64,000 nucleotides of DNA from Ureibacillus sinduriensis BLB-1 = JCM 15800 (GCF_000772955.1 NZ_JPVO01000055.1:1-64000); one strand, 5' to 3'; shown: positions 1-9,052, numbered from the stretch's first letter. The notes: a model not told the origin generated them from the letters alone. Program-made: numbers and translations.

Positions 1-102
1 GCGGTTTCTCTCCTTTTACGAGCGACTTTTTTCTTCTCGAGCGTTTCCGCACTCGTTACGAGCGGGCACCCTCTTTTTACGAGCGGTTTCTCTCCTTTTA
101 CG
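1..102. repeat. Degenerate tandem repeat, five units of about 21 bp
   Basis: Five head-to-tail units begin at 1, 22, 41, 62 and 83. Each starts GCG, carries 12 to 14 mostly pyrimidine bases, and ends TTACGA or TCGA. Units 1 and 5 are identical over 20 bp (1-20 and 83-102), while the middle units vary internally. The array is probably cut by the left edge of the window. I see no open frame using it; function unknown. Confidence 0.7.
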
Positions 103-402
103 CATAGTAAGTCTGCTTTCGGTTTTATGTACCGAAGTGTTTCAAATAATGATGCAATCGAATTAAATAGAGGTGTCAAAACAATGACAATCCATATTGT
201 CACGGTTTTGTCGCATTTATCGATGTAAATAGGCATTTTCCCAGCAAAAGATAGCAGAGTATCAATTTTTTTTGGTAAAATGGCGAAGGTATAGTTTAAC
301 TTCATTCAAAATTAGTACCTACAATTAATGAATGAGTTATAGTCTCTGGCTAGGACGGGTACAAATTAGACCAGGGCACATTTTGATAGGAGAGAGATAA
401 AT
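103..402. other. Intergenic region with an inverted repeat
   Basis: No gene is apparent. There is a perfect 7-4-7 inverted repeat (TGACAAT, CCAT, ATTGTCA) at 185-202, and a 6-bp one (TTCGGT/ACCGAA) near 118-135. A TATAGT at 338-343 could be a -10 element for the next gene, but I found no convincing -35. TTAGTACCT at 312-320 is a perfect FapR-type half site with a poor second half. The ribosome site of the next gene is AGGAGAG near 388-394. Confidence 0.4.
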
Positions 403-1860
403 TTGAAACTTACGAAATGGATTAGCGCCACAGTGGCGTCAGCTTTAATCGCTGCATCATTCTCTTTAACGACTCCTGCTAAAGCACAGGAAACAAGAAC
501 GATTGCAGATGAAACAATATATGACTTACTGGTGGATCGATTTTTTAACGCCACTGCAGAAAACGATTACAATGCAGATCCCAAGGACAACACCCAATTT
601 GCTGGAGGGGACTTCAGAGGATTAATCGATAAATTTTCATTAATTACAGATCTGGGATATAGCGTCGTCTCAATCGGCTCTATTTTCAAGACTGAAAAAT
701 ATGACGGATCCATGGTCACAAGTTATGAAGAACTTGAATCGCATTTTGGTACAGCAGAAGAACTGGAAGCGGTAATTGATAGTTATAGTAAAAGTAACGT
801 CAAAGTAATGGCTGACTTCCCGATGACGAATGTAAGCGAAAATCATGAATGGGCACAAGATCCCGAAAAAACGGGATGGATTGCAGGTAGCTCAGATGGC
901 AAAGTGCAATGGGACCTTCAAAATGAGGATGTGCAACAAGCTTTGCTTGATGCCGTGGTAGACTTTGTTTCCACTTATAATTTTGGAGGCGTTCGGTTAA
1001 CAAACCTGGGTAACGCGGATACTGAATTCTTAAATGAAGTAATTGGTGCAATAAAAGCAGTGAATGAGGATATCTATGTCATTTCAAACGAACAAAGCGG
1101 TGCAAATTTTGATGCAAAGTATTTTTCGGAAACAACCGAAGCTTTCCGTAATGTTTTCAAAAATGTGGACGAAGATTCATCCAATCTTTTAACGAATATT
1201 GAACCTTACGCACAAGGAAATCAAGTACCTACTCAACTTATGCTGGATAATCTGCTGACGGACCGTTTTACATTGACGAATGAAGCATTTCCTCCAACAA
1301 GGACAAGACTTGGCATCGTTGCGACATTGCTACTGCCGGGAGTTCCAGTAACCCAATACGGCACAGAACTAATCATGAATGGTGAAGCTGGCCCGGAAGC
1401 GCATCAGCTTTACAATTTCAAAACAGATGAAGAGATGACCGACTTTATCGGGGATATACAAACATTACGCTCGCAATCTGAAACTTTGAGAAATGGCGAG
1501 TTTAAGCTGCTTAAAAATGAAAATGGCTACTTGGCATTTGAGCGTTCTTCGGATCAGGAAAAGTGGATAGTGGTTATTAATAATACTGGTAAAACAACTA
1601 GACTTGATATATCAGAAGAAGAAATTGGCACCGGCAAAGAGCTTATCGCACTATTAGACAGTGATACAGTCCGTGTAAACAAGGATGGAAATTATCCGAT
1701 TATACTTGATCGAGAAATTGTTGAAGTTTTCCAGGTGAAGGATGAAAAAGGGATCAATAAAGGCTATTTTGCGGCATTAGCAGTTGTCTATATATTATTT
1801 ATTGCATTTATCATCACGATCATCAGACGGGGAAAACGAAATAGAGCGAAAACACAATAG
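403..1860 (+). CDS. GH13 alpha-amylase-fold protein, probably inactive, membrane-anchored
   Basis: The gene starts at TTG 403 behind AGGAGAG and encodes 485 residues: a signal peptide (about 1-28, ending AKA), a GH13-like barrel, a small beta domain, and one C-terminal membrane helix (about 453-474) before a basic tail. It is therefore probably displayed on the outer face of the membrane. The GH13 regions can be aligned but are degraded. Region I is DFPMTN..NH (138-148). In region II the nucleophile Asp of GxRxD is Thr200. Region III keeps Glu230. Region IV, normally DNHD..RF, reads DNLL..RF (282-289). Loss of the nucleophile and of the transition-state Asp argues against hydrolysis. A binding or structural role is my inference; the substrate is unknown. 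It has its own terminator. Confidence 0.75.
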   Translation: MKLTKWISATVASALIAASFSLTTPAKAQETRTIADETIYDLLVDRFFNATAENDYNADPKDNTQFAGGDFRGLIDKFSLITDLGYSVVSIGSIFKTEKYDGSMVTSYEELESHFGTAEELEAVIDSYSKSNVKVMADFPMTNVSENHEWAQDPEKTGWIAGSSDGKVQWDLQNEDVQQALLDAVVDFVSTYNFGGVRLTNLGNADTEFLNEVIGAIKAVNEDIYVISNEQSGANFDAKYFSETTEAFRNVFKNVDEDSSNLLTNIEPYAQGNQVPTQLMLDNLLTDRFTLTNEAFPPTRTRLGIVATLLLPGVPVTQYGTELIMNGEAGPEAHQLYNFKTDEEMTDFIGDIQTLRSQSETLRNGEFKLLKNENGYLAFERSSDQEKWIVVINNTGKTTRLDISEEEIGTGKELIALLDSDTVRVNKDGNYPIILDREIVEVFQVKDEKGINKGYFAALAVVYILFIAFIITIIRRGKRNRAKTQ

Positions 1861-1865
1861 AGGAT

Positions 1866-1899
1866 AAAGGCAAGGTTACTTCGGTAGCTTTGCCTTTTT
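1866..1899 (+). terminator. Terminator of the amylase-fold gene
   Basis: An 11-bp stem (GGCAAGGTTAC at 1869-1879 with GTAGCTTTGCC at 1884-1894, some G-U pairs) closes a TTCG tetraloop and is followed by five T. Confidence 0.9.
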
Positions 1900-1988
1900 C
1901 TATTTGGTTAGTAATTATGTTGAAAAAGTATTGTGTAAATTATATAGCGATAATGTACTATTTCTAATAGATTTGACTCAATTTTTAG

Positions 1989-2003
1989 TTATTTCTGAAA
2001 AAT
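1989..2003. promoter_or_regulatory. Candidate CodY box upstream of opp
   Basis: The core TTTCTGAAAA (1992-2001) matches the centre of the CodY motif AATTTTCWGAAAATT; the full 15 bases match at about 11 positions. It lies some 50 to 65 bp before the predicted start of the opp transcript. CodY control of peptide importers is known in Bacillus; here it is inferred from sequence only. Confidence 0.4.
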
Positions 2004-2017
2004 AAAACTAAATTTTA

Positions 2018-2047
2018 TTGACTTCATTTGTTACAGGAATATATAAT
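2018..2047 (+). promoter_or_regulatory. Sigma-A promoter of the opp operon
   Basis: TTGACT (2018-2023), an 18-bp spacer, then TATAAT (2042-2047). This leaves a leader of about 115 nt. Inside the leader is a perfect inverted repeat GTCATGA/TCATGAC (2114-2120 and 2144-2150) just before the ribosome site, which could be an operator or a hairpin. Confidence 0.65.
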
Positions 2048-2170
2048 TTATTGCAAGAATACTAAAAATATAGATAATTTAGTAAGTTTTTAATAATTTG
2101 AATATAATTTACTGTCATGAAAATTTGTAAAATTCAGTAATCATCATGACAACCGGAAAGGAGAGTTAAT

Positions 2171-3199
2171 TTGAAAGGAAATGAACTTTTAAAAATCAAT
2201 AACTTACATACTGGATTTCGAATTAAAGATACATTCTACGATGCTGTGGATGGTGTGTCATTAACAGTCAAGAAAAATGAAATACTTGCAATCGTAGGTG
2301 AGTCGGGGTGTGGTAAAAGTACTCTCGCAACATCCGTTATTGGACTATATGACCAGAATAAAACGCGCGTACAAGGCGAAATCCTTTTTGACAATAAAAA
2401 CTTGGCGGCTCTTTCAGAAGAACAGATGAACGATATACGGGGTTTCCAAATTAGCATGATTTTCCAAGACCCGCTTTCTGCGCTGAATCCCTTGATGCGT
2501 ATCGGGGAGCAGATCGAAGAGGGACTGGTCTATCATACGACTTTAAAACAGACCGAGAGAGAAAGCAGGGTTCTTGAATTATTGCAGCAAGTGGGGATTC
2601 GTAATCCGGAACGTGTCGCGAAGCAATTCCCTCACCAATTATCGGGTGGTATGAGGCAAAGGGTCATCATTGCGATTGCCATTGCGTGCAAACCCCAAAT
2701 TATTATTGCCGATGAGCCTACAACAGCTTTGGATGTTACAATACAAGCGCAAATTCTCGATTTATTGATTGATTTACAAGCAGAAACAGAAGCTGGAATC
2801 ATTTTGATTACCCATGACTTAGGCGTTGTAGCCGAGGTTGCGGACCGCGTGGCGGTAATGTATGCAGGGGAAATTATTGAAGAGGCTGCTGTGGAAGAAT
2901 TGTTTGCAAATCCTAAACACCCGTATACACGCTCTTTATTTAACTCGATCCCACAGATGAATTCACAGTCGGATCGTTTGAATGTAATTGAGGGAATTGT
3001 TCCTTCATTAATGAATCTTCCGCGTTCAGGTTGCCGATTCTCTTCCCGTATCCCTTGGATACCAGGAGAAGCTCATGAAGAAAATCCAACACTTCACGAA
3101 ATTTCACCAGGACATTTTGTCCGTTGCACTTGTTGGAAAGAGTTTCATTTTAAAACGGATAAAGGGGGCGGGACACATGAGCTTTATGCAAATAAATGA
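2171..3199 (+). CDS. oppD: Oligopeptide ABC transporter ATP-binding protein OppD
   Basis: One of two cytoplasmic ATPases that power peptide import. The 342-residue protein has Walker A GESGCGKST (43-51), the ABC signature LSGGM (157-161), Walker B IIIADEP (177-183), and the C-terminal oligopeptide-transporter extension. It starts at TTG 2171 behind GGAAAGGAG and heads an operon ordered D-F-B-C-A, like the app operon of B. subtilis, where the ATPases also come first. In the C-terminal extension the usual RCP motif after GCRF is RIP, so the cysteine cluster common there is reduced. Its last 23 bp overlap the start of oppF, suggesting translational coupling. Confidence 0.93.
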   Translation: MKGNELLKINNLHTGFRIKDTFYDAVDGVSLTVKKNEILAIVGESGCGKSTLATSVIGLYDQNKTRVQGEILFDNKNLAALSEEQMNDIRGFQISMIFQDPLSALNPLMRIGEQIEEGLVYHTTLKQTERESRVLELLQQVGIRNPERVAKQFPHQLSGGMRQRVIIAIAIACKPQIIIADEPTTALDVTIQAQILDLLIDLQAETEAGIILITHDLGVVAEVADRVAVMYAGEIIEEAAVEELFANPKHPYTRSLFNSIPQMNSQSDRLNVIEGIVPSLMNLPRSGCRFSSRIPWIPGEAHEENPTLHEISPGHFVRCTCWKEFHFKTDKGGGTHELYANK

Positions 3200-4124
3200 T
3201 TTGAAAGTTCATTATCCTGTTCGCGGTGGTTTCTTCAATACGGTTATCGACCAAGTACTGGCAGTCGATGGCATTACAATGGAGTTTGAAAGAGGAAAAG
3301 CCTATGGATTGGTGGGCGAGTCCGGCTGTGGTAAATCCACAACTGGGAAAGCTTTGATCGGTCTGGAAAAAATTACGAGCGGAAGTATTATATACGAGGG
3401 CGAGAATGTCACAAATAAACGAAGAAATCGTAAATCTTCCTTCAATCGCGATGTGCAAATGATTTTCCAAGATGCGCACTCTAGCTTGAATCCCCGTAAG
3501 CGTGTAAGGGACATCATTGCCGAACCGATCCGCAATTTTCTAAATCTGACGCCGAAAGAGGAAGAACGAAAAATTAGTGAGCTATTGGAAATTGTCGGCA
3601 TGCCTGAAGATGCGAAGCTAAAATATCCTCATGAATTCTCGGGAGGCCAAAAACAACGGTTGGGGATTGCACGTGCAATTGCCACCAATCCAAAGCTGAT
3701 CATCGCAGACGAACCAGTCTCGGCACTTGACTTGTCTGTACAAGCACAGGTACTGAACTTCATGAAGGATATTCAAAATGAATTTGGTTTAAGTTATTTA
3801 TTTATATCCCACGATTTAGGTGTTGTTAAACATATGTGCGATCATATTTCCATAATGTATAAAGGTAGATTTGTAGAAACGGGGACAAAGGCTGATATTT
3901 ATACAAACCCGCAGCATATTTACACAAAACGCCTACTATCCGCAATACCGGAAGTATCACCAGTCGGAAGGGAAAATAGAAAACGTGAAAGAATCCGCGT
4001 CGAACAAAATTATCAAGCGGAACATAAAAACTATTTCGACGAAAATGAACGTGTATTTGATTTATTGCAAGTCTCGAACACGCATTATGTAGCGTCAACT
4101 TCACAAGTGAAGGGGGTCTTGTAA
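3177..4124 (+). CDS. oppF: Oligopeptide ABC transporter ATP-binding protein OppF
   Basis: The partner ATPase of OppD. I start it at ATG 3177, behind AAAGGGGGCGGG, because homology begins there (MSFMQINDLK); an upstream ATG in the same frame at 3075 would add 34 residues that only re-read oppD. The 315-residue protein has Walker A GESGCGKST (47-55), signature FSGGQ, Walker B LIIADEP and the switch His in FISHD. It overlaps the oppD end by 23 bp and is 2 bp from oppB, so the four transport-machinery genes are tightly linked. Confidence 0.93.
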   Translation: MSFMQINDLKVHYPVRGGFFNTVIDQVLAVDGITMEFERGKAYGLVGESGCGKSTTGKALIGLEKITSGSIIYEGENVTNKRRNRKSSFNRDVQMIFQDAHSSLNPRKRVRDIIAEPIRNFLNLTPKEEERKISELLEIVGMPEDAKLKYPHEFSGGQKQRLGIARAIATNPKLIIADEPVSALDLSVQAQVLNFMKDIQNEFGLSYLFISHDLGVVKHMCDHISIMYKGRFVETGTKADIYTNPQHIYTKRLLSAIPEVSPVGRENRKRERIRVEQNYQAEHKNYFDENERVFDLLQVSNTHYVASTSQVKGVL

Positions 4125-4126
4125 CG

Positions 4127-5089
4127 ATGTGGAAAACAATTGTCAGAAGATTTCTAATAATGATTCCTCAGTTGTTTGTACTAAGTCTTATTATCTTTAT
4201 CCTTGCAAAAAACATGCCCGGTGATCCATTTACAGGATTGATAACTCCACAAACTGATCCGGCTCGTATTGTAGAATTAACCGAGAAAGCAGGACTGAAT
4301 GATCCATGGTATGTTCAATATATGAGATGGGTAGGGAATGCTTTCCAAGGAGATTTTGGACTTAGTTATACGTATAAACGGGATGTAGCTGACTTAATTG
4401 GCGAACGAGCATTAAATACGTTTTGGCTATCTTTATTAAGTGTGCTTTTACTTTATTTAATCGCGATTCCATTAGGCATTTTAGCAGGAAGATATCAAAA
4501 CAGCAGATTAGATAAAACAATTGTAATGTATAGTTTTGTTACATATGCAATCCCTACATTTGTTTTGGGATTAATCTTCCTTTTCTTATTTGGATATAAA
4601 TTGGAATGGTTCCCTACAAGCGGCAGTGTGGATGTCCAATATGACCCAGGAACGTTTAGTTACTTTTGGAACAAGATCTATCACATTGTGCTACCATCCA
4701 TAACTTATGCCATCTTAGGAACAACAGGTATTATCCAATATTTACGTTCTGAAATCATTGATGCCAAAGCAATGGATTATGTGCGGACAGCAAGAAGTAA
4801 AGGGATTCCGATGAGAAAAGTGTATTCAAAGCATATTTTCCGCAATTCTTTACTGCCAATTGCAGCGTTTTTAGGATTTACGATAACAGGCTTACTAGGT
4901 GGTTCTATCTTTATTGAAACAATTTTTGGTTATCCTGGGATGGGGGAGTTATTTGTAAGTTCCATCTTATCCCGTGATTACTCTGTCATTACAGCGTTAG
5001 TGATGTTATTTGGATTCTTAGCTCTTTTAGGCAGTCTATTATCCGATATTATTATGAGCATCGTCGACCCTCGGATTAGGATTGAATAG
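4127..5089 (+). CDS. oppB: Oligopeptide ABC transporter permease OppB
   Basis: Inner-membrane permease of 320 residues with about six membrane helices. The BPD_transp_1 domain occupies roughly residues 95-320. The EAA loop that docks on the ATPase can be seen near residues 218-237 (MDYVRTARSKGI). It starts two bases after oppF stops. Length and N-terminal motif (MPGDPF) are typical of OppB/DppB. The partner permease follows 30 bp downstream. Confidence 0.93.
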   Translation: MWKTIVRRFLIMIPQLFVLSLIIFILAKNMPGDPFTGLITPQTDPARIVELTEKAGLNDPWYVQYMRWVGNAFQGDFGLSYTYKRDVADLIGERALNTFWLSLLSVLLLYLIAIPLGILAGRYQNSRLDKTIVMYSFVTYAIPTFVLGLIFLFLFGYKLEWFPTSGSVDVQYDPGTFSYFWNKIYHIVLPSITYAILGTTGIIQYLRSEIIDAKAMDYVRTARSKGIPMRKVYSKHIFRNSLLPIAAFLGFTITGLLGGSIFIETIFGYPGMGELFVSSILSRDYSVITALVMLFGFLALLGSLLSDIIMSIVDPRIRIE

Positions 5090-5119
5090 ACAAAACCAAA
5101 AAGTGAAGGAGGATCCGAA

Positions 5120-6028
5120 ATGGCAAGGAAAAATAAAAATACTGGAAACAACAACTATGTAAACTCTCCTCCTACAGGATTGCAGGTAATATTTCGAGAG
5201 TTTATGAAAGATAAATTAGCAATGTTCTCACTGCTCTTGTTAGTGATTGTAATTGTAGGTATCTTTGTCTGGACGTGGCTAGGGATTGATCAACAGCAGT
5301 TGCTCCGTGTTAGTTTAAGAGATAAATTTGCAGAACCTGGCGAGAAATTCTGGCTTGGTGCGGACCAAGGCGGTAAAGATATCGTCGGTCAAATGATTGT
5401 CGGTGCAAGAAACTCGATGTTAATCGCCATTGCCATCACCCTCATAACAGGCGTATTTGGTGTGGCAGTAGGTTTAATATGCGGATATTTTGGTGGTTGG
5501 ATCGATAATCTGTTCATGAGGATTATTGACTTCTTTATTACCATTCCACAACTCATGTTAATCATTGTGTTTATCACAGTCGTTCCAAAATATACAGTCG
5601 GAGCATTCATCTTAATTATGAGTCTGTTCTTATGGACAGGAACTGCTAGGCTTGTCCGTTCCAAGGCCCTATCAGAAAGTAGGAGGGATTATGTTCTCGC
5701 TTCCAAAACACTCGGTACCAATGATTTTATCATTATTATTCGAGAAATATTACCTAATTTAAGTTCCATCATCATCGTTGAAATGACGTTGAACTTTGCT
5801 GGAAATGTCGGGATTGAAACAGGTCTTTCTTACTTAGGATTCGGATTGCCGCAATCAACACCATCGTTAGGTACTTTGGTAGCAAGTGCAAATAATCCGC
5901 TTGTATTGCAACAGTACTGGTGGTCATGGCTACCTGCAGCATTGTTTATATTATTCATGATGTTGGGCATCAACTATGTGGGGCAAGCATTGCGAAGAGC
6001 AGCAGATTCTCGTCAACGATTAGGATAG
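5120..6028 (+). CDS. oppC: Oligopeptide ABC transporter permease OppC
   Basis: Second permease, 302 residues, with an N-terminal cytoplasmic segment rich in Lys and Asn, a first helix near residues 35-55, then the BPD_transp_1 domain with an EAA-type loop (ESRRDYVLASKTLG). The ribosome site AAGGAGGA lies just before ATG 5120. OppB and OppC together form the membrane channel. It is followed by a 151-bp gap before the binding-protein gene. Confidence 0.93.
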   Translation: MARKNKNTGNNNYVNSPPTGLQVIFREFMKDKLAMFSLLLLVIVIVGIFVWTWLGIDQQQLLRVSLRDKFAEPGEKFWLGADQGGKDIVGQMIVGARNSMLIAIAITLITGVFGVAVGLICGYFGGWIDNLFMRIIDFFITIPQLMLIIVFITVVPKYTVGAFILIMSLFLWTGTARLVRSKALSESRRDYVLASKTLGTNDFIIIIREILPNLSSIIIVEMTLNFAGNVGIETGLSYLGFGLPQSTPSLGTLVASANNPLVLQQYWWSWLPAALFILFMMLGINYVGQALRRAADSRQRLG

Positions 6029-6098
6029 AGGAAAAAATCCCATTTATAAGTTCGGAAAATTTAATGTTTTGAAACTTTAAGATGAAACAGGGGTACCA

Positions 6099-6127
6099 AC
6101 ATATTTACAACAAGTCAGTAAATATGT
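6099..6127 (+). promoter_or_regulatory. Intercistronic stem-loop before oppA
   Basis: A perfect 10-bp inverted repeat, ACATATTTAC (6099-6108) and GTAAATATGT (6118-6127), encloses a 9-nt loop. There is no long T-run after it. Such hairpins before binding-protein genes often stabilise the downstream message so that the binding protein is made in excess; that role is inferred. Confidence 0.6.
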
Positions 6128-6179
6128 TTAATTTATAAATAAATCTTATCGGTACAAATTAGAAAAGGGAGGAAAAGTT

Positions 6180-8012
6180 ATGAAGAAAACGAAGTGGTCA
6201 TTAATAGCATTGCTATTGTCGGTATTGTTAGTACTTGCAGCCTGCAGTGGCGGTGATGACGAACCGAAAACTGAAGAATCGGATGAAACATCATCTGAAG
6301 ATACAACTAAGGGAGAACCAACATCTGAAAATTCAGGTGATCTATTTGAAATGGCTGTCACACACGAAGGCGAACCAATCGAAGGTGGAACACTTCAAGT
6401 AGCGATGGTTGCTGATTCGCCATTCCAAGGTATCTTCAACTGGGAACTTTATGAAGATAACTATGATTCAACTTTAATGGAATGGACAACAAACGAATTA
6501 TTTGAAACAGATGAAAACTTCATGATTACAGATAAAGGGATTGCAACTTTAGAGGTTGACCAAGAAAACAAGAAAGCAACTGTTAAAATTCGTGAAGGTG
6601 TAAAGTGGTCTGACGGAGAACCGTTAACAATCGAAGACGTTATTTTACCTTACCATATTATTGGGCATAAAGATTACACGGGTATTCGTTATGATTCTGA
6701 ATTCCAAAATATTATTGGTGCTGAAGAGTACCATGCGGGGACTGCTGATACCATTTCAGGCCTAAAAAAAATTGATGATCATACGTTAGAAATTAGCTTC
6801 AAACAAGTATCTCCGTCTATCAATTACGGTGGTGATGGATTATGGACTTACGCAGCACCGGCTCATCAAATTGCCGACATTCCTGTAGGAGAATTAGTCG
6901 AAAACGATGCAGTTCGTAAAAACCCTGTTACACTAGGTGCATTTAAAATCGATAAAATCGTACCGGGTGAATCCGTATCTTATGTGAGAAACGAACACTA
7001 TTGGAAAGGTGTACCAAAGCTTGACGGCGTAGTAGTAAAAGTGGTTCCATCTAGCTCAATCTCCGTAGCTATCGGTTCCGGTGAGTATGATATTGTTCAA
7101 AGTTTCTCGGCTACAAAAATGCCTGAAATCCAAGACTTTGACAACATAACAATTTTAGGTCGTACAGAGCTTGCCTATACTTACCTTGGTTTCAAAGTGG
7201 GTAAATTTGATACTGTTGAAGGTAAAGTAGTGACAGATATGGAAGGCTCCAAAATGGGTAACCAACAATTGCGACAAGCAATGGGTTACGCTATAGATGT
7301 CGAACAAGTTTCAGAAGTGTTCTATGATAATTTACGAGAACGTGCAAATTCTCTTATTCCGCCAGTATTTAAGGCATTCTATGACGATGAACTAGCAGGG
7401 TACACATATGATCCGGAAAAAGCAATCGCTTTGTTGGATGAAGCTGGTTATGAAGATGTCGACGGAGACGGATTCCGTGAAGATCCAAATGGGCAACCGT
7501 TGGAAATTAAACTAGCTTCTATGGCAAGTGATGCTACTGCAGAAGAAATTGTTTCTTTCTACTTGCAAAACTGGGCTGATGTTGGCTTAAATGTGACATT
7601 AACAACTGGTCGTTTAATTGAGTTCAATACATTCTATGATATGGTTGAAGCAGATGACCCAGAAATCGATATCTTCATGGGTGCTTGGGGAACTGGTACG
7701 AACCCATCTCCATCAGGCTTATATGGTGATGCGGATCCATTTAACTTTAGCCGTTACACTTCAGAAGAACTGCAATCTGCTATTACAGCAATCGACTCTG
7801 CTGAAGCATTTGACACAGAATACCGTGCTAAACAGTTCAAAGCTTTCCAAGAACATATCGAGGAAGTGGCAACAACAATTCCAATGCAATTCCGTTATGA
7901 AATCTTCCCAGTTAACAAACGTGTGAAGAACTTTAGTATCGACTATGCGAATGAGTATAAATATCATTTACATGAATTAGAATTAGTAGCTGAAGAACCG
8001 ATTGCTAACTAA
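6180..8012 (+). CDS. oppA: Oligopeptide-binding lipoprotein OppA
   Basis: Substrate-binding component, 610 residues, anchored outside the membrane by lipid. The signal peptide ends in a lipobox LAAC with the lipidated Cys at residue 22. A Ser/Thr/Glu-rich acidic linker (about 24-60) follows, then the SBP_bac_5 fold. Features of the family include VKIREGVKWSDGEPL and repeated LDEAGY segments. The gene is last in the operon, behind GGGAGG, and ends at a terminator. Ligand range (peptide length, possible signal peptides) cannot be read from the sequence. Confidence 0.92.
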   Translation: MKKTKWSLIALLLSVLLVLAACSGGDDEPKTEESDETSSEDTTKGEPTSENSGDLFEMAVTHEGEPIEGGTLQVAMVADSPFQGIFNWELYEDNYDSTLMEWTTNELFETDENFMITDKGIATLEVDQENKKATVKIREGVKWSDGEPLTIEDVILPYHIIGHKDYTGIRYDSEFQNIIGAEEYHAGTADTISGLKKIDDHTLEISFKQVSPSINYGGDGLWTYAAPAHQIADIPVGELVENDAVRKNPVTLGAFKIDKIVPGESVSYVRNEHYWKGVPKLDGVVVKVVPSSSISVAIGSGEYDIVQSFSATKMPEIQDFDNITILGRTELAYTYLGFKVGKFDTVEGKVVTDMEGSKMGNQQLRQAMGYAIDVEQVSEVFYDNLRERANSLIPPVFKAFYDDELAGYTYDPEKAIALLDEAGYEDVDGDGFREDPNGQPLEIKLASMASDATAEEIVSFYLQNWADVGLNVTLTTGRLIEFNTFYDMVEADDPEIDIFMGAWGTGTNPSPSGLYGDADPFNFSRYTSEELQSAITAIDSAEAFDTEYRAKQFKAFQEHIEEVATTIPMQFRYEIFPVNKRVKNFSIDYANEYKYHLHELELVAEEPIAN

Positions 8013-8025
8013 TTGCAACATCAAA

Positions 8026-8069
8026 GGTGAATCCGGGGTATAGATCCTTGGGTTCATCTTTTTTATTTT
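8026..8069 (+). terminator. Terminator of the opp operon
   Basis: A 9-bp stem (GGTGAATCC at 8026-8034 with GGGTTCATC at 8050-8058, two G-U pairs) followed by a T-rich run. Confidence 0.8.
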
Positions 8070-8097
8070 TCTTGTGGGAACTTCTAGGATGGCCGTG

Positions 8098-8133
8098 CAC
8101 AAAAAAACGAGCTGTTTCTAAAAGAAACAACCC
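8098..8133 (-). terminator. Terminator of the degV gene
   Basis: Read on the minus strand, an 11-bp stem (8109-8119 with 8123-8133, some G-U pairs) is followed by G and seven T (8101-8107 on the plus strand are A). Confidence 0.85.
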
Positions 8134-8141
8134 GGAAAAAA

Positions 8142-8999
8142 TTAATAATCTTTATCTGTAAAGAAGATGGCGATTGTGCCAGGGCCTGCATGGGCACCGA
8201 TACTTGAACCGACCATCGTGATTTCGAATGATTTCGGATGCAATTTCTCCTCAATCATCTTTTGTACCTCTTTGGCAAATTCAAGGTCATCCCCATGGCT
8301 AAGTCCGACTGTCTTGTTGGAGAAGTCGCCGCCACGTTCACTCATTAACTCGATGATCCGGTTGATGGCTTTTTTACGACCCCGAATTTTTTCTAGAGGA
8401 ATCAGTTTTCCATCTTCTACATGTAATATCGGTTTGATGCTTAATAGCCCACCGATGAATGCACTCGATTTTGAAACCCTTCCTCCGGCAGCTAAATAAC
8501 TTAAGTCTTCAACTGTAAATAGGTGATTCATATGCTCAGCCATACGGGTGATTGTTTGAGCTGTCTCATCGCAAGAATGGCCCTGATTTCGTAGTTGAAC
8601 GGCTTCCTGTATAAGCATGCCAAGTCCAAATGAGACACACTTCGTATCAATAATTTTCAATTTCAAATTTGGATAACTTTCGCGTACTTGAGATGCAATC
8701 ATCATAGCTGTGCTATATGTACCCGATAAATTGGAAGATAAGGCAATATAAATGCCTTCCTCATCATTTTTTGCAAGTTCTTCGAAACGATTTAAGAAGA
8801 GCTCCGGCGATACTTGGGAAGTTTTAGGTACCACTCCTTCCCGCATCGCGTCATAAACAACTTTCGGGTCAATATCCAAAACATCGTTGTATACCTGACC
8901 ATTTAAATCCACACGTAATGTTAATAGTTCTACATTATTTTCGGTGAAAAATTCTTTCGGTAAGTCACTTCCACTATCTGTAAAAATTTTCAATTTCAT
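8142..8999 (-). CDS. DegV-family fatty-acid-binding protein
   Basis: A cytoplasmic protein of 285 residues. The DegV fold is shown by FTDSGSDLP at the N-terminus, TSQVSP (about 78-83), and the LSSNLSGTY segment around 105. Family members bind a fatty acid between two alpha/beta domains, and some (FakB) present it to the kinase FakA. No fakA is in the window. The gene is followed by yitU on the same strand, then yitV and yitW, which is the order of B. subtilis yitS-yitU-yitV-yitW, so it is the likely yitS counterpart. Start ATG at 8999 behind AAAGGAGG. Confidence 0.88.
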   Translation of the reverse strand: MKLKIFTDSGSDLPKEFFTENNVELLTLRVDLNGQVYNDVLDIDPKVVYDAMREGVVPKTSQVSPELFLNRFEELAKNDEEGIYIALSSNLSGTYSTAMMIASQVRESYPNLKLKIIDTKCVSFGLGMLIQEAVQLRNQGHSCDETAQTITRMAEHMNHLFTVEDLSYLAAGGRVSKSSAFIGGLLSIKPILHVEDGKLIPLEKIRGRKKAINRIIELMSERGGDFSNKTVGLSHGDDLEFAKEVQKMIEEKLHPKSFEITMVGSSIGAHAGPGTIAIFFTDKDY

Positions 9000-9052
9000 A
9001 CCTCCTTTTATAACGTGTTTCTAGCAAAAAGAAATAGCACTATTTCCACAAT

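Noticed and set aside
3075-3176. Longer oppF frame starting at 3075
   Set aside because: The extra 34 residues re-read the end of oppD, have no ribosome site and no homology; ATG 3177 has a good site.
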